Part shown: positions 1-7,148 of the stretch, one piece after another
Layout: each line of letters opens with the position of its first letter
How positions within the stretch are numbered: position 1 is the stretch's first letter
Source: Candidatus Eiseniibacteriota bacterium
GTDB taxonomy: Bacteria > Eisenbacteria > RBG-16-71-46 > CAIMUX01 > VGJL01
Length of the DNA stretch: 9,500 nt
NCBI GenBank assembly: GCA_014729455.1
Contig: WJJW01000220.1
Location: 1 to 9,500 of the forward strand
Direction of reading: 5' to 3'
Notes under the pieces: generated by a model
Database searches by the model: none
What the model was told of the DNA's origin: nothing
The model's input: the letters and a program-made list of their open reading frames with translations, nothing else
Made by a program: the position numbers and the translations under genes

Positions 1-1245
1 ACCCTGCTCGATCGGGTCTGGGACGCCGCCGCCCTCGACGCGCACCGGCGTTGCCTGGAGGACCATCTCGCCCTGCGCGCCCTCCTCGTGCGCAACGACT
101 GGGTCGCCTTCGTCGCCGACGGTTCGAGGCTGGCCCGCCGCTCCGGCGAGGAAGACACCCCGATGGAGGAGGGGAACGTCCCGTTCGTCGCCCCGCCCGA
201 GATGGCCGCCGAGGTCGATCTGCCCCACGCCGGGCGGATCCGCGGCACGGCGATCCCGCGCGGGATCACGCTGCTCTGCGGCGGCGGGTTCCACGGCAAG
301 TCGACGCTGCTGCGCGCGCTCGCCGCCGCGGTGCACCCGCACGTCCCGGGGGATGGACGGGAGCGGGTCGCCTGCGATCCGACCGCGCTGGCGATCCGGG
401 CCGAGGACGGGCGGGCGATCACGGGGATCGATCTGCGGCCGTTCCTCCGGTCTCTGCCGAGCGGCCACGATCTCGCGCGGTTCACCACCGGCAACGCGAG
501 CGGTTCGACGTCGCAGGCGGCGGCGATCCTGGAGGCGCTCGCGGCGGGATCGTGCTGCCTCTTGATCGACGAGGACACCTCGGCGACGAACTTCCTGCTG
601 CGCGATCCCTGGATGGCCAAGCTCCTCGACGAGGACCGCGAGCCGATCGTGCCGCTGCTCGCGCGCCTCCGGGAGATCCATGACCGGTTCGGGGTCTCCA
701 CGATCCTCGTCGTGGGGGGTAGCGGCGAGGCGTTCCGGATCGCGGATCGGGCGTTGATGATGAACGCCTACCGCGCCGAGGACGCGACGGCCCGGATGTT
801 GCAGATCCGCGAGGCGATGGGGGAGGGGACGACCGCCGCGCCGACCGAGTGGCCGCCGCCGGAGCGACGGCTTCCGCTCGACCGGCTGCGGCGAAGCGAT
901 CCGCGGGTGAAGGCGGTCGGCGCGCGGAAGCTGCTGGTGGGGCGCAGCGAGGTCGACCTCGGAGCGAGCGGAGCGCTGGTCCACCCTTCGCAGGCGCGGA
1001 CGCTGGCGACGATCCTCTCGGCGGTCCTCTCCCGCGAAGGCCCGGCCGAGGAGCTGCCGGCGCTCGCGGAATGGGCGGCCGATCGGATCGAGACGCGGGG
1101 CGCCGGAGCGTTCTCCCCCTTCCCGCGTGGGGACCTCGCCGAGGTGCGCGCCCAGGAGATCGCCATGCTGTTCAACCGGCTCCGGTACGGCGCGGGACGG
1201 GGGAGGCCGTCTCCGCCGGGAACCGAAGCGCCGTCGCGCGGGTAG
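1..1245 (+). CDS. Predicted ATPase of the ABC class (COG3044/ABC_ATPase family), 5'-truncated
   Basis: The frame is open from base 1 with no stop before TAG at 1243-1245, so the gene enters from outside the window; 414 residues are present and the N-terminus is missing. Seen: a Walker A loop GGGFHGKST at about 280-306 (Lys codon 298-300), an ABC-signature-like stretch NASGSTSQAA at about 493-522, and a Walker B LLIDEDTS at about 559-582 with the acidic Asp-Glu pair. A VSTILVVGGSG strand and an ADRALMMNAYR segment follow, both as I remember them from COG3044 proteins. The family is soluble, has no transmembrane segment and no established substrate; the order of its motifs suggests an ABC-type nucleotide-binding fold used outside transport. 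The C-terminal 20 residues are Gly/Pro/Arg-rich and probably unstructured. It lies just upstream of the tolA-like gene in the same orientation. The family call is fairly sure; the cellular role is unknown. Confidence 0.88.
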   Translation, partial: TLLDRVWDAAALDAHRRCLEDHLALRALLVRNDWVAFVADGSRLARRSGEEDTPMEEGNVPFVAPPEMAAEVDLPHAGRIRGTAIPRGITLLCGGGFHGKSTLLRALAAAVHPHVPGDGRERVACDPTALAIRAEDGRAITGIDLRPFLRSLPSGHDLARFTTGNASGSTSQAAAILEALAAGSCCLLIDEDTSATNFLLRDPWMAKLLDEDREPIVPLLARLREIHDRFGVSTILVVGGSGEAFRIADRALMMNAYRAEDATARMLQIREAMGEGTTAAPTEWPPPERRLPLDRLRRSDPRVKAVGARKLLVGRSEVDLGASGALVHPSQARTLATILSAVLSREGPAEELPALAEWAADRIETRGAGAFSPFPRGDLAEVRAQEIAMLFNRLRYGAGRGRPSPPGTEAPSRG

Positions 1246-1367
1246 CCTCCGGCATGCGGGGAAGGAGCCGACGCGAGCGGCGGAGGATGCGGTTGCGAGG
1301 CCGCCCGCGGCCGCTGGAGGCAGGAGGCAGACGCTGGCACGAGGACAGGCGGGGCTTTCCGGCTCGG

Positions 1368-2099
1368 ATGCGGACCGCGGCGATCGTTTCGCTGGCGCTG
1401 CACGTCTGCTTCGTCCTGGCGACGATGATCGGCCTGCCGTGGAAGAAGAGGCCGTCGATCCGGCTGACCGACATCCCGATCCAGCTCGTCTCGCTCCAGT
1501 CGGCCTCGACCTCCCGGCTCTCGCTCGATCGTCCGGCCCCGCGCGAGCGGGAGGAGCCGCCGTCTCCTCCGGTCCGGCGGGCGCCGCCTCCCGAGCCGGA
1601 GAGGCGGGAAGAGGCGGAGCCGGTCCCGGTTCGGGAGTCGGCGGCGGATCGCGAGGCGGAGGAGACGCCCGATCGCGACGCCGGCGCCTCCGAGGCGGCC
1701 TCCGACCTGACGATCGGGGCGGGCGCCGACTCGGCGTTGCGGCGGAGCGTCTCGGTGGAGGGGGGCGGATCGGGCGAGGTCGCGATCGGCGCCGACGGGC
1801 CGATCTCCGCGTACGCCTACTACCTGCTCGCCGTCCGGGACCGGGTGGCGACCTACTGGAGGCCTCCCGCCGGCGTGGGAACCGCGGGCGGGGAGGTCGC
1901 CTCGACCGTCAACTTCCGGATCGATCGCCGCGGACGGGTCACCGCCAGCTACGTGGAGGAGCCGTCCGGCAAGGCGGTCTTCGACCAGGCCGGGCTCCGG
2001 GCGGTGGCGATGGCCGATCCGCTGCCGCCGTTGCCGCAGGACTACGACGGCGACTGGCTCGGGATCCATCTCCGGTTCGTCTTCAGGGAGGGGAACTAG
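1368..2099 (+). CDS. tolA: TolA/TonB-family energy-transducing protein, probable TolA
   Basis: Inner-membrane protein expected to span the periplasm and pass proton-motive energy from a TolQR-type motor to Pal/TolB. From the ATG at 1368 it has 243 residues: a transmembrane helix at about 4-23 carrying Ser8-x3-His12, the SxxxH motif by which TolA and TonB couple to their motor proteins; a Pro/Glu/Arg-rich linker at about 52-105; and a C-terminal TonB/TolA-type domain at about 146-240 (AYYLLAVRDRVATYW, then VNFRIDRRGRVTASYVEEPS). The linker is much shorter than the long helical domain II of E. coli TolA and looks TonB-like. TolA is preferred because tolB, pal and cpoB follow directly, tolB only 5 bp downstream. 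Start choice is uncertain: ATG 1254 (281 aa) lies 8 bp after the upstream stop but adds 38 Arg-rich residues before the membrane helix and has no ribosome site; 1368 has only a weak GGCGGGG upstream. Confidence 0.82.
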   Translation: MRTAAIVSLALHVCFVLATMIGLPWKKRPSIRLTDIPIQLVSLQSASTSRLSLDRPAPREREEPPSPPVRRAPPPEPERREEAEPVPVRESAADREAEETPDRDAGASEAASDLTIGAGADSALRRSVSVEGGGSGEVAIGADGPISAYAYYLLAVRDRVATYWRPPAGVGTAGGEVASTVNFRIDRRGRVTASYVEEPSGKAVFDQAGLRAVAMADPLPPLPQDYDGDWLGIHLRFVFREGN

Positions 2100-2104
2100 C
2101 AACC

Positions 2105-3430
2105 GTGTCGCATCGACGCTTTCTCGCCGCCCTCGCGCTCGCCGCCGCGCTCCTTCCCTGCCTGCCGGGTCGTGCCGGCGGGCAAGGGGAGGCGCACATC
2201 GAGATCCACGCGGGAGCGACGACCAAGATCCCGATCCACGTCGAGGAGTTCCTGTACGAGAACGTCCGTCTGATCCGGTTCCCGACCGGCGAGTCTCCCG
2301 AGGACGTGCTGGTGCAGGATCTCGAGTTCTCCGACTTCTTCCGGGTCAGCCGGGGGCCGAGCCCGAAGGGGGGGACGCGGGTGCCGCCCCCTCCGACCGA
2401 CATCCGCGCGATCGCCTCGGCGGTGATCCGGACCTCCTGGGGACGACGGGTCCTCGACGGCCAGCTCCGCGACGCGAAGACCGGAGCCCGGATCTTCGAG
2501 AAGAGCTACCCGCTGGGCGATCCGCCGGAGCGGTGGGCGATCCACGCCTTCAGCGACGACGTCGTGCTCTACCAGACCGGAGTGAGCGGCGTGGCGCAGA
2601 CACGGATCGCCTACGTCCAGGATTATGGCGGCAATCGCGAGATCCACCTGATCGACTATGACGGGCACGCCGATCGCCGGCTGACCGACCTCGGGACGAT
2701 CCTGCTCTCGCCGGCCTGGTCGCCGGGCGGGGACCGGCTCGCCTTCACCAGCTTCGGGGCGGGCGAGGCCGCAGTCGTCGGCCTGAGCCTCCGGGACGGC
2801 CGGACCTGGACGGTCTCGCCGCCGAGCGGGATGAGCTCGTCCCCGTGCTGGTCCCCCGACGGGCGGCGGGTCGCCTTCACCCGGAGCGTCGGCGGGAACA
2901 CCGAGATCTTCGTGGCCGACGCCGGGGGAGGCCGAGCGGAGCGCCTGACGGTCCATCCGTCGATCGACACCTCGCCGACCTTCAGCCCCGACGGGGCGTG
3001 GATCGCCTTCACCAGCGACCGGACCGGCTCCCCGCAGATCTACGTGATGGACCGCGACGGCGGGGCGCTGCGCCGGTTGACCTTCCACGGCAAGCAGAAC
3101 GACAGCCCCGACTGGTCCCCGGAGGGGGATCGGATCGCCTTCGTCTCGATGCTGGACGGGGTGTTCGACGTCTGCACGATCGACTCGTCCGGCGGGAGCC
3201 TGCGGCGCCTGACCGGGGGAGAGGGGACCCACGAGAACCCCCGATGGGCGCCGGACGGCCGCCACCTGGTCTACTCGAAGCTTCACGGGGGAAAACGGTC
3301 GCTCTTCATCATGGCGGCCAACGGGACCGGTAAACGCGCCTTGACGGCCGGAAACGGCGGTCAATACAATCCCGCGTGGTCACCGGGGCTGAGTCTGCAA
3401 ACCGCGCGCGAGGTCCGCGCGGGGCAATGA
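2105..3430 (+). CDS. tolB: Tol-Pal system periplasmic protein TolB
   Basis: Periplasmic beta-propeller protein that binds Pal and links it to TolA during cell constriction. The 441-residue product matches the usual TolB length (about 430). It starts at GTG 2105, 10 nt after a purine-rich GGGAGGGG ribosome site lying inside the end of tolA. Residues 1 to about 24 form a Sec signal peptide: two Arg, then an Ala/Leu core ending in PGRAGG. The N-terminal domain is about 30-165. The propeller begins at TRIAYVQDYGGN (about 166-177). WSPDG-type blade motifs begin at residues 204, 248, 292, 336, 380 and 424, giving a six-bladed fold with an exact 44-residue step. The final AWSP is typical of the TolB C-terminus. 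The TGA stop overlaps a possible ATGA at 3427-3430, but pal is better started at 3448. Recognition is confident from repeats, leader and gene order. Confidence 0.95.
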   Translation: MSHRRFLAALALAAALLPCLPGRAGGQGEAHIEIHAGATTKIPIHVEEFLYENVRLIRFPTGESPEDVLVQDLEFSDFFRVSRGPSPKGGTRVPPPPTDIRAIASAVIRTSWGRRVLDGQLRDAKTGARIFEKSYPLGDPPERWAIHAFSDDVVLYQTGVSGVAQTRIAYVQDYGGNREIHLIDYDGHADRRLTDLGTILLSPAWSPGGDRLAFTSFGAGEAAVVGLSLRDGRTWTVSPPSGMSSSPCWSPDGRRVAFTRSVGGNTEIFVADAGGGRAERLTVHPSIDTSPTFSPDGAWIAFTSDRTGSPQIYVMDRDGGALRRLTFHGKQNDSPDWSPEGDRIAFVSMLDGVFDVCTIDSSGGSLRRLTGGEGTHENPRWAPDGRHLVYSKLHGGKRSLFIMAANGTGKRALTAGNGGQYNPAWSPGLSLQTAREVRAGQ

Positions 3431-3447
3431 CGGAAAGGGAACAATCG

Positions 3448-3969
3448 ATGAATCGGATACCCCGCGGTGTTTGGGCATGGACGGCTCTGCTCGTCGTTTG
3501 CGCTTTGGTCGTCGCGCCCGGCTGCTCGAAGAAGCCGAAGCCGCCCACGGACGTGACGCAGCAGGAGACCCCGCCGCCGGAACCGCCGTCGGAGCCGGAA
3601 GCTCCCGAGACGGACGAACCGGCGGACCGGGATCCGATGACCGAGATCGAAGACGTCTTCTTCGACTACGACCGGTACAACCTCCGGGAGGACGCGCGGC
3701 GGACTCTGGAGCAGAATGCGCAGATCCTCTCGAACAATCCCGACCTGATGTTGACCCTCGAGGGCCACTGCGACGAGCGGGGCACGGTGGAGTACAACCT
3801 CGCACTGGGGGAGCGACGCGCTCAGAGCGTCAAGGACTACCTCGTCCAGTTCGGGATCGACGCGTCGCGCCTGCGGACGATCAGCTATGGAGAGGAGCGC
3901 CCGTTCGCGCAGGGCCACACGGAGTCGGCCTGGTCGAAGAACCGGCGCGTCCACTTCGTCGAACGGTAG
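3448..3969 (+). CDS. pal: Peptidoglycan-associated lipoprotein Pal
   Basis: Outer-membrane lipoprotein that binds peptidoglycan non-covalently through an OmpA-like domain and is recruited by TolA/TolB to septa. 173 residues from ATG 3448, preceded by GGAAAGGGA at 3432-3440 (7-nt spacing); the in-frame ATG at 3427 overlaps the tolB stop and is less likely. Seen: an N-terminal hydrophobic leader with Cys26 in VVAPGC as the probable lipidation site, a Pro/Glu-rich linker at about 30-62, and an OmpA/Pal domain at about 67-173. That domain carries EDVFFDYDRYNL, the hallmark GHCDERGTVEYNLALGERRA at 106-125, and SKNRRVHF near the end, where NxxR-type residues contact diaminopimelate in the family. 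The lipobox is atypical: Ala at -3 and Pro at -2 instead of a Leu-Ala/Ser pattern. Ser27 after the Cys fits outer-membrane sorting under the E. coli rule. It sits 17 bp after tolB and 24 bp before cpoB. Confidence 0.95.
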   Translation: MNRIPRGVWAWTALLVVCALVVAPGCSKKPKPPTDVTQQETPPPEPPSEPEAPETDEPADRDPMTEIEDVFFDYDRYNLREDARRTLEQNAQILSNNPDLMLTLEGHCDERGTVEYNLALGERRAQSVKDYLVQFGIDASRLRTISYGEERPFAQGHTESAWSKNRRVHFVER

Positions 3970-3993
3970 CGCGCGGGGGGAAGGCGGAAGCTC

Positions 3994-4767
3994 ATGCGAC
4001 GATCACGATCGGTTTGGGTCTGGGTCCTCGTGTTCCCCGTGCTGTCGGGCTGCTACGGGGCGAAGATGATCCGCCAGCCGATCGCGATCGACAACACGGA
4101 GCAGCGGGTCGCGTCGCTGACCGAGCAGCAGGCGAAGCTGACCGAGGAGATCCGGGAGCTGCGCGGCATCCTCGCCCGGCAGGAGGAGATGATCCGGGCC
4201 CTGCGGGCCGACTCGCAGACCCGCCTGCTGGAGCTGACGAGGAGCATCGACGCGGTCGGGATCCGGATCGACGACACCTTCGAGCGGCCGGACGTGCATT
4301 ACCCGGTCCAGCAGGGTCCCGAGGATCCGTACGCCCCTCCCTCCTCGTTCGGTGCGGCGGATACCCTCGCTCCGGAGGAGGAGCTGTCCCCGATCGAGCG
4401 GAAGGCGATCTACGACAACGCCTACCTGGATCTCAACCGGGGCAACTACCGGCTGGCGCTGCTCGGGTTCCGGGAGTACCTGCAGAAGAGCCCCGATTCG
4501 GACCTTTCGGACAACGCGCAGTACTGGATCGGGGAATGCTCCTACGCGCAGCAGGAGTACCGCACCGCGATCGAGGAGTTCCGGGAGGTGGAGCGACGCT
4601 TCCCGCGCGGAGACAAGGTTCCGGCCGCCCTGCTGAAGATCGCCTACAGCTACCTGCAGCTCGGGGATCGCGAGGCGGCGCGCGACACGTTGCGCGATCT
4701 GATGAACCGCTACCCGACCACCGAAGAGGCGGAGCAGGCGCGGCAGAAGATCCGCACCCTGGACTGA
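3994..4767 (+). CDS. cpoB: CpoB/YbgF-type Tol-Pal accessory lipoprotein with coiled coil and TPRs
   Basis: Accessory protein of the Tol-Pal cluster; E. coli CpoB coordinates peptidoglycan synthesis by PBP1B with outer-membrane constriction. The 257-residue product starts at ATG 3994 after a GGGGGGAAGGCGG purine run. Seen: a short charged N-terminus, a hydrophobic core and a canonical lipobox LSGC with Cys20, so this homologue should be a lipoprotein rather than the soluble periplasmic protein of E. coli. An Ala/Glu/Leu/Arg-rich coiled coil at about 34-92 corresponds to the trimerisation helix, a Pro-rich linker follows at about 98-130, and three TPR-like repeats occupy about 136-169, 173-206 and 210-243, with motifs such as YDNAYLDLNRGNYRLALLGF and NAQYWIGECSYAQQEY. 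It is the last gene of the + strand operon and ends 33 bp from the converging hmgA stop. The DUF/TPR architecture and position after pal make the call secure. Confidence 0.92.
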   Translation: MRRSRSVWVWVLVFPVLSGCYGAKMIRQPIAIDNTEQRVASLTEQQAKLTEEIRELRGILARQEEMIRALRADSQTRLLELTRSIDAVGIRIDDTFERPDVHYPVQQGPEDPYAPPSSFGAADTLAPEEELSPIERKAIYDNAYLDLNRGNYRLALLGFREYLQKSPDSDLSDNAQYWIGECSYAQQEYRTAIEEFREVERRFPRGDKVPAALLKIAYSYLQLGDREAARDTLRDLMNRYPTTEEAEQARQKIRTLD

Positions 4768-4800
4768 CGGTCGGATCGCCGGCCCGGGGCGAGCGAAACT

Positions 4801-5958
4801 TCAGGGCTCCAGCCAGCTCCGGGGGTAGTCGGCGTCCTCGATCGCCTCGCCGTCCCGCCCGAGGGTCAGGGGACGGAACGTGTCGATCATCACCGCCACT
4901 TCCTTCGTCTCCTGCTTGCCGATCGAGGCCTCCACGGTCCCCGGGTGGGGACCGTGCGGGATCCCGTCCGGGTGGCAGGTGATCGAGCCCAGCTCGATCC
5001 CTTTGCGGCTCATGAACTCCCGGCTGGCGTAATAGATCACCTCGTCGGTGCCGACGTTCTCGTGATGGTACGGCGCCGGGATCGCCTCCGGATGGTAGTC
5101 GTAGAGACGGGGCACGAAGGAGCAGACGACGAAGCCGTCCCCCTCGAAGGTCTGGTGGACCGGGGGAGGCTGGTGGATCCGTCCGGTGATCGGCTCGAAG
5201 TCGTCGATGTTGAACGCCCACGGATAGTAGGTCCCGTCCCAGCCGACGACGTCGAACGGGTGCCGCGCGTACTCGTACTGGACCAGGGCGTTGTCCCGCT
5301 TCACCCGAACCTCGAAGCTCCCTTCCTCGTCGCGCGGCTCGCTCCGCTGCGGGATCCGGATGTCCCGCTCGCAGTACGGGGCGTGCTCGAGGAGCTGGCC
5401 GTGATCGTTGCGGTACCGCCGCGGGGTCCGCACGTAGCCGCGGCTCTCGATGACGAGCAGCCGGTGCGCCGTCTTCTCGGGCCGCCACCGGTGCAGGATC
5501 CCCCGCGGGATCACGAGGTAGTCTCCCGGACGGTAGGCGAGCGTCCCGAAGCTCGACTCCAGGACTCCCGAGCCCTCGGTGACGTAGACGATCTCGTCCC
5601 CCTGGGCGTTGCGGTAGAAGTAGCCCTGCTCCGTGTCCGGGAACGCGGCGGAGACCGCGACGTCGGGGTTGAAGAGCAAGGGACGCCGTCCGGTCAACGG
5701 ATCGCCCCCCTTGGGCAGGCCGCTGGTCCGCAGGTGGAGAGGGCGCAGGGCGGTGTTCTCCGCGACCTCCCAGTCGAGACGCTGCAAGAGCCGGGTCCCG
5801 CGGATCTGGGTCGGGCGGTGGACGTGGTAGACCAGAGACTGGAGCCCGGTGAACCCGAGGTTCCCGATCAGCTCCTCGTAGTAGAGGCCGCCGTCCGGCT
5901 TGCGGAACTGGACGTGACGTTTCCTCGGAATCTCTCCCTGGACCTGGTAGATCGGCAT
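4801..5958 (-). CDS. hmgA: Homogentisate 1,2-dioxygenase (short bacterial type)
   Basis: Fe(II)-dependent ring-cleaving dioxygenase turning homogentisate and O2 into maleylacetoacetate in tyrosine/phenylalanine degradation; cytosolic. 385 residues, shorter than the roughly 430-445 of the human and Pseudomonas enzymes but typical of the compact bacterial group. Two cupin-type halves are visible: an N-terminal one with GDEIVYVTEGSG (120-131) and YRPGDYLVIPRGILHRW (142-158), and the catalytic C-terminal half. By motif alignment with the human enzyme (iron ligands His335, Glu341, His371), the likely ligands are His299 and Glu306 in HHENVGTDEVIYY (298-310) and His335 in ITCHPDGIPHGPH (326-338); this spacing has one extra residue between His and Glu. 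The ATG (complement of 5956-5958) has a strong GGAGGAGGAG at complement 5961-5970. It lies 37 bp downstream of hpd in the same orientation, so the two are probably co-transcribed. Confidence 0.93.
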   Translation of the reverse strand: MPIYQVQGEIPRKRHVQFRKPDGGLYYEELIGNLGFTGLQSLVYHVHRPTQIRGTRLLQRLDWEVAENTALRPLHLRTSGLPKGGDPLTGRRPLLFNPDVAVSAAFPDTEQGYFYRNAQGDEIVYVTEGSGVLESSFGTLAYRPGDYLVIPRGILHRWRPEKTAHRLLVIESRGYVRTPRRYRNDHGQLLEHAPYCERDIRIPQRSEPRDEEGSFEVRVKRDNALVQYEYARHPFDVVGWDGTYYPWAFNIDDFEPITGRIHQPPPVHQTFEGDGFVVCSFVPRLYDYHPEAIPAPYHHENVGTDEVIYYASREFMSRKGIELGSITCHPDGIPHGPHPGTVEASIGKQETKEVAVMIDTFRPLTLGRDGEAIEDADYPRSWLEP

Positions 5959-5960
5959 CG

Positions 5961-5970
5961 CTCCTCCTCC
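5961..5970 (-). promoter_or_regulatory. Ribosome binding site of hmgA
   Basis: The complement reads GGAGGAGGAG, a tandem Shine-Dalgarno, 2 nt from the end of the run to the ATG (about 4-7 nt depending on register). It fixes the hmgA start inside the short hpd-hmgA gap, where no promoter is evident, consistent with translation from a shared message. Confidence 0.7.
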
Positions 5971-5995
5971 GGTGCCCGCGGGCGGCGGCCGGCGT

Positions 5996-7084
5996 CTACA
6001 GGTTCCCCCGCCGCTCCTGCTCCCGCTCGATCGACTCGAACAGGGCCTTGAAGTTCCCCTTGCCGAACCCCTGCGCGCCCTTTCTCTGGATGATCTCGTA
6101 GAAGAGGGTCGGCCGGTCCTCGACCGGTTTCGTGAAGAGCTGGAGGAGGTAGCCGTTGTCGTCCCGGTCGACGAGGATGCGGTGCTCCTTGAGGACGTCG
6201 ATGTTCTCCTCGATCTCGCCGACGCGGTCGGGAAGCGCCTCGTAGTACGTCTCGGGAACCTCGAGGAACTGGACGCCGCGGGCGCGGAGCGCGGCGATGG
6301 TCTCGACGATGTCGCCGGTCAGGAACGCGATGTGCTGGATGCCCGGTCCGTGGTTGAAGTCGAGATACTCCTGGATCTGAGAGCGCCGCAACCCCTCGGC
6401 CGGCTCGTTGATCGGCAGCTTGATCCCGCCGTCGGGACTCGACATCACCTTCGAGCGCAGCGCGGTGAATTCCGTCGAGATGTCCTTGTCGTCGAAGCTC
6501 ATGAACTGCGAGAAGCCGAAGATGTTGCGATAGTACTCGACCCAGGTCTCCATCTTCCGATCCTCGACGTTGGCGACCATGTGATCGATCCGGAGCAGAC
6601 CGGTCGGCTCCGCCGGGATCTCCGCCGGCTGGAAGCCGGGCAGGAAGCAGCCCTCGTATCCGTCGCGCTGCAGGAAGGTATGGACCACGTCGCCGTAGGC
6701 GTTGATCCGGGCGCGGATCACCTTGCCGGAGTCGTCCTGCACGACCGTCGGCGTCTCGATCCCGAGCGCCCCCCGGCGGATCGCCTCGGCGTAGGTCTCT
6801 TCCGCGTCGTCGGTCGCGAAGACGATGTCGCGGACGCCGTCCCCGTGCTTCTTGACGAAGTCGCTGATCGGGCTGTCGGGGACGAGCGAGCCGGTGATGA
6901 CGACCCGGACCTTGGCCTGCTCGAGCAGGTACGAGGCCTGGCCGCGCACCCCGGTCTCCGGACCGGCGTAGGCGGCCTGCGAGAAGCCGTAGGCGGTCCG
7001 GTAATAATGCGAGGCCTGCAACGCGTTTCCGGCGTACAGCTCGACGTGGTCGATTCCCTTGACACCCAGCGGTGTTTCGTTCAT
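5996..7084 (-). CDS. hpd: 4-hydroxyphenylpyruvate dioxygenase
   Basis: Fe(II) dioxygenase converting 4-hydroxyphenylpyruvate to homogentisate with decarboxylation and side-chain migration; its product is the substrate of the adjacent hmgA. 362 residues, normal length. Two vicinal-oxygen-chelate domains are visible: N-terminal at about 10-150 (VKGIDHVELYAGNA near the start) and catalytic at about 163-335. The three metal ligands of the family are present: His168 in LLRIDHMV, His251 in GIQHIAF, Glu330 in TLFYEIIQRKG. KLPINEPA (222-229) and GFGKGNFKALFESIEREQ (339-356) are also characteristic, the latter being the C-terminal helix that gates the active site. The frame stays open far upstream, but homology begins at MNETPLG, and the ATG (complement of 7082-7084) has an excellent ribosome site. 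It is the first gene of a two-gene operon and is divergent from the beta-helix gene. Confidence 0.96.
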   Translation of the reverse strand: MNETPLGVKGIDHVELYAGNALQASHYYRTAYGFSQAAYAGPETGVRGQASYLLEQAKVRVVITGSLVPDSPISDFVKKHGDGVRDIVFATDDAEETYAEAIRRGALGIETPTVVQDDSGKVIRARINAYGDVVHTFLQRDGYEGCFLPGFQPAEIPAEPTGLLRIDHMVANVEDRKMETWVEYYRNIFGFSQFMSFDDKDISTEFTALRSKVMSSPDGGIKLPINEPAEGLRRSQIQEYLDFNHGPGIQHIAFLTGDIVETIAALRARGVQFLEVPETYYEALPDRVGEIEENIDVLKEHRILVDRDDNGYLLQLFTKPVEDRPTLFYEIIQRKGAQGFGKGNFKALFESIEREQERRGNL

Positions 7085-7089
7085 TGCAT

Positions 7090-7100
7090 CTCCTCTCCTC
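7090..7100 (-). promoter_or_regulatory. Ribosome binding site that decides the hpd start
   Basis: The complement reads GAGGAGAGGAG, two overlapping Shine-Dalgarno cores, the nearer AGGAG being 5 nt from the ATG. It settles the start of hpd at 7084 even though the frame has no stop for more than a kilobase upstream. Confidence 0.75.
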
Positions 7101-7118
7101 TTTCCGGAAAACGGGGCG

Positions 7119-7148
7119 AGCCTAGCAAACCGGTTCGGACAGCGACAA
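7119..7148 (-). promoter_or_regulatory. Candidate sigma70-like promoter for hpd-hmgA
   Basis: On the complement, TTGTCG (7148-7143, 4 of 6 matches to the -35 consensus) is followed after 18 nt by TAGGCT (7124-7119, 3 of 6 matches to the -10 box). This would start transcription near 7112, about 28 nt before the hpd ATG. The match is modest and rests only on consensus; the location in the 87-bp divergent intergenic region is the main support. No convincing operator palindrome was seen. Confidence 0.3.

Noticed and set aside
1322..1327. AGGAGG in the ATPase-tolA gap as a ribosome site
   Set aside because: No ATG, GTG or TTG at suitable spacing in the tolA frame; the nearest in-frame ATG is at 1368, about 40 nt away.
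1127..2104. N-terminal extension of the tolB frame through the tolA region
   Set aside because: The extension is a Gly/Arg-rich shadow of tolA; the signal peptide and ribosome site place the tolB start at GTG 2105.
4776..4792. TCGCC/GGCGA hairpin with 7-nt loop between the converging cpoB and hmgA stops, as a terminator
   Set aside because: Only a 5-bp stem and no T-run on either strand; such stems are common by chance in this composition.
4945..6051. Long + strand open frame across hmgA
   Set aside because: It is the complement of a well-conserved enzyme gene; rich in Arg, Asp and Val with no recognisable domain. High GC explains the lack of stops.
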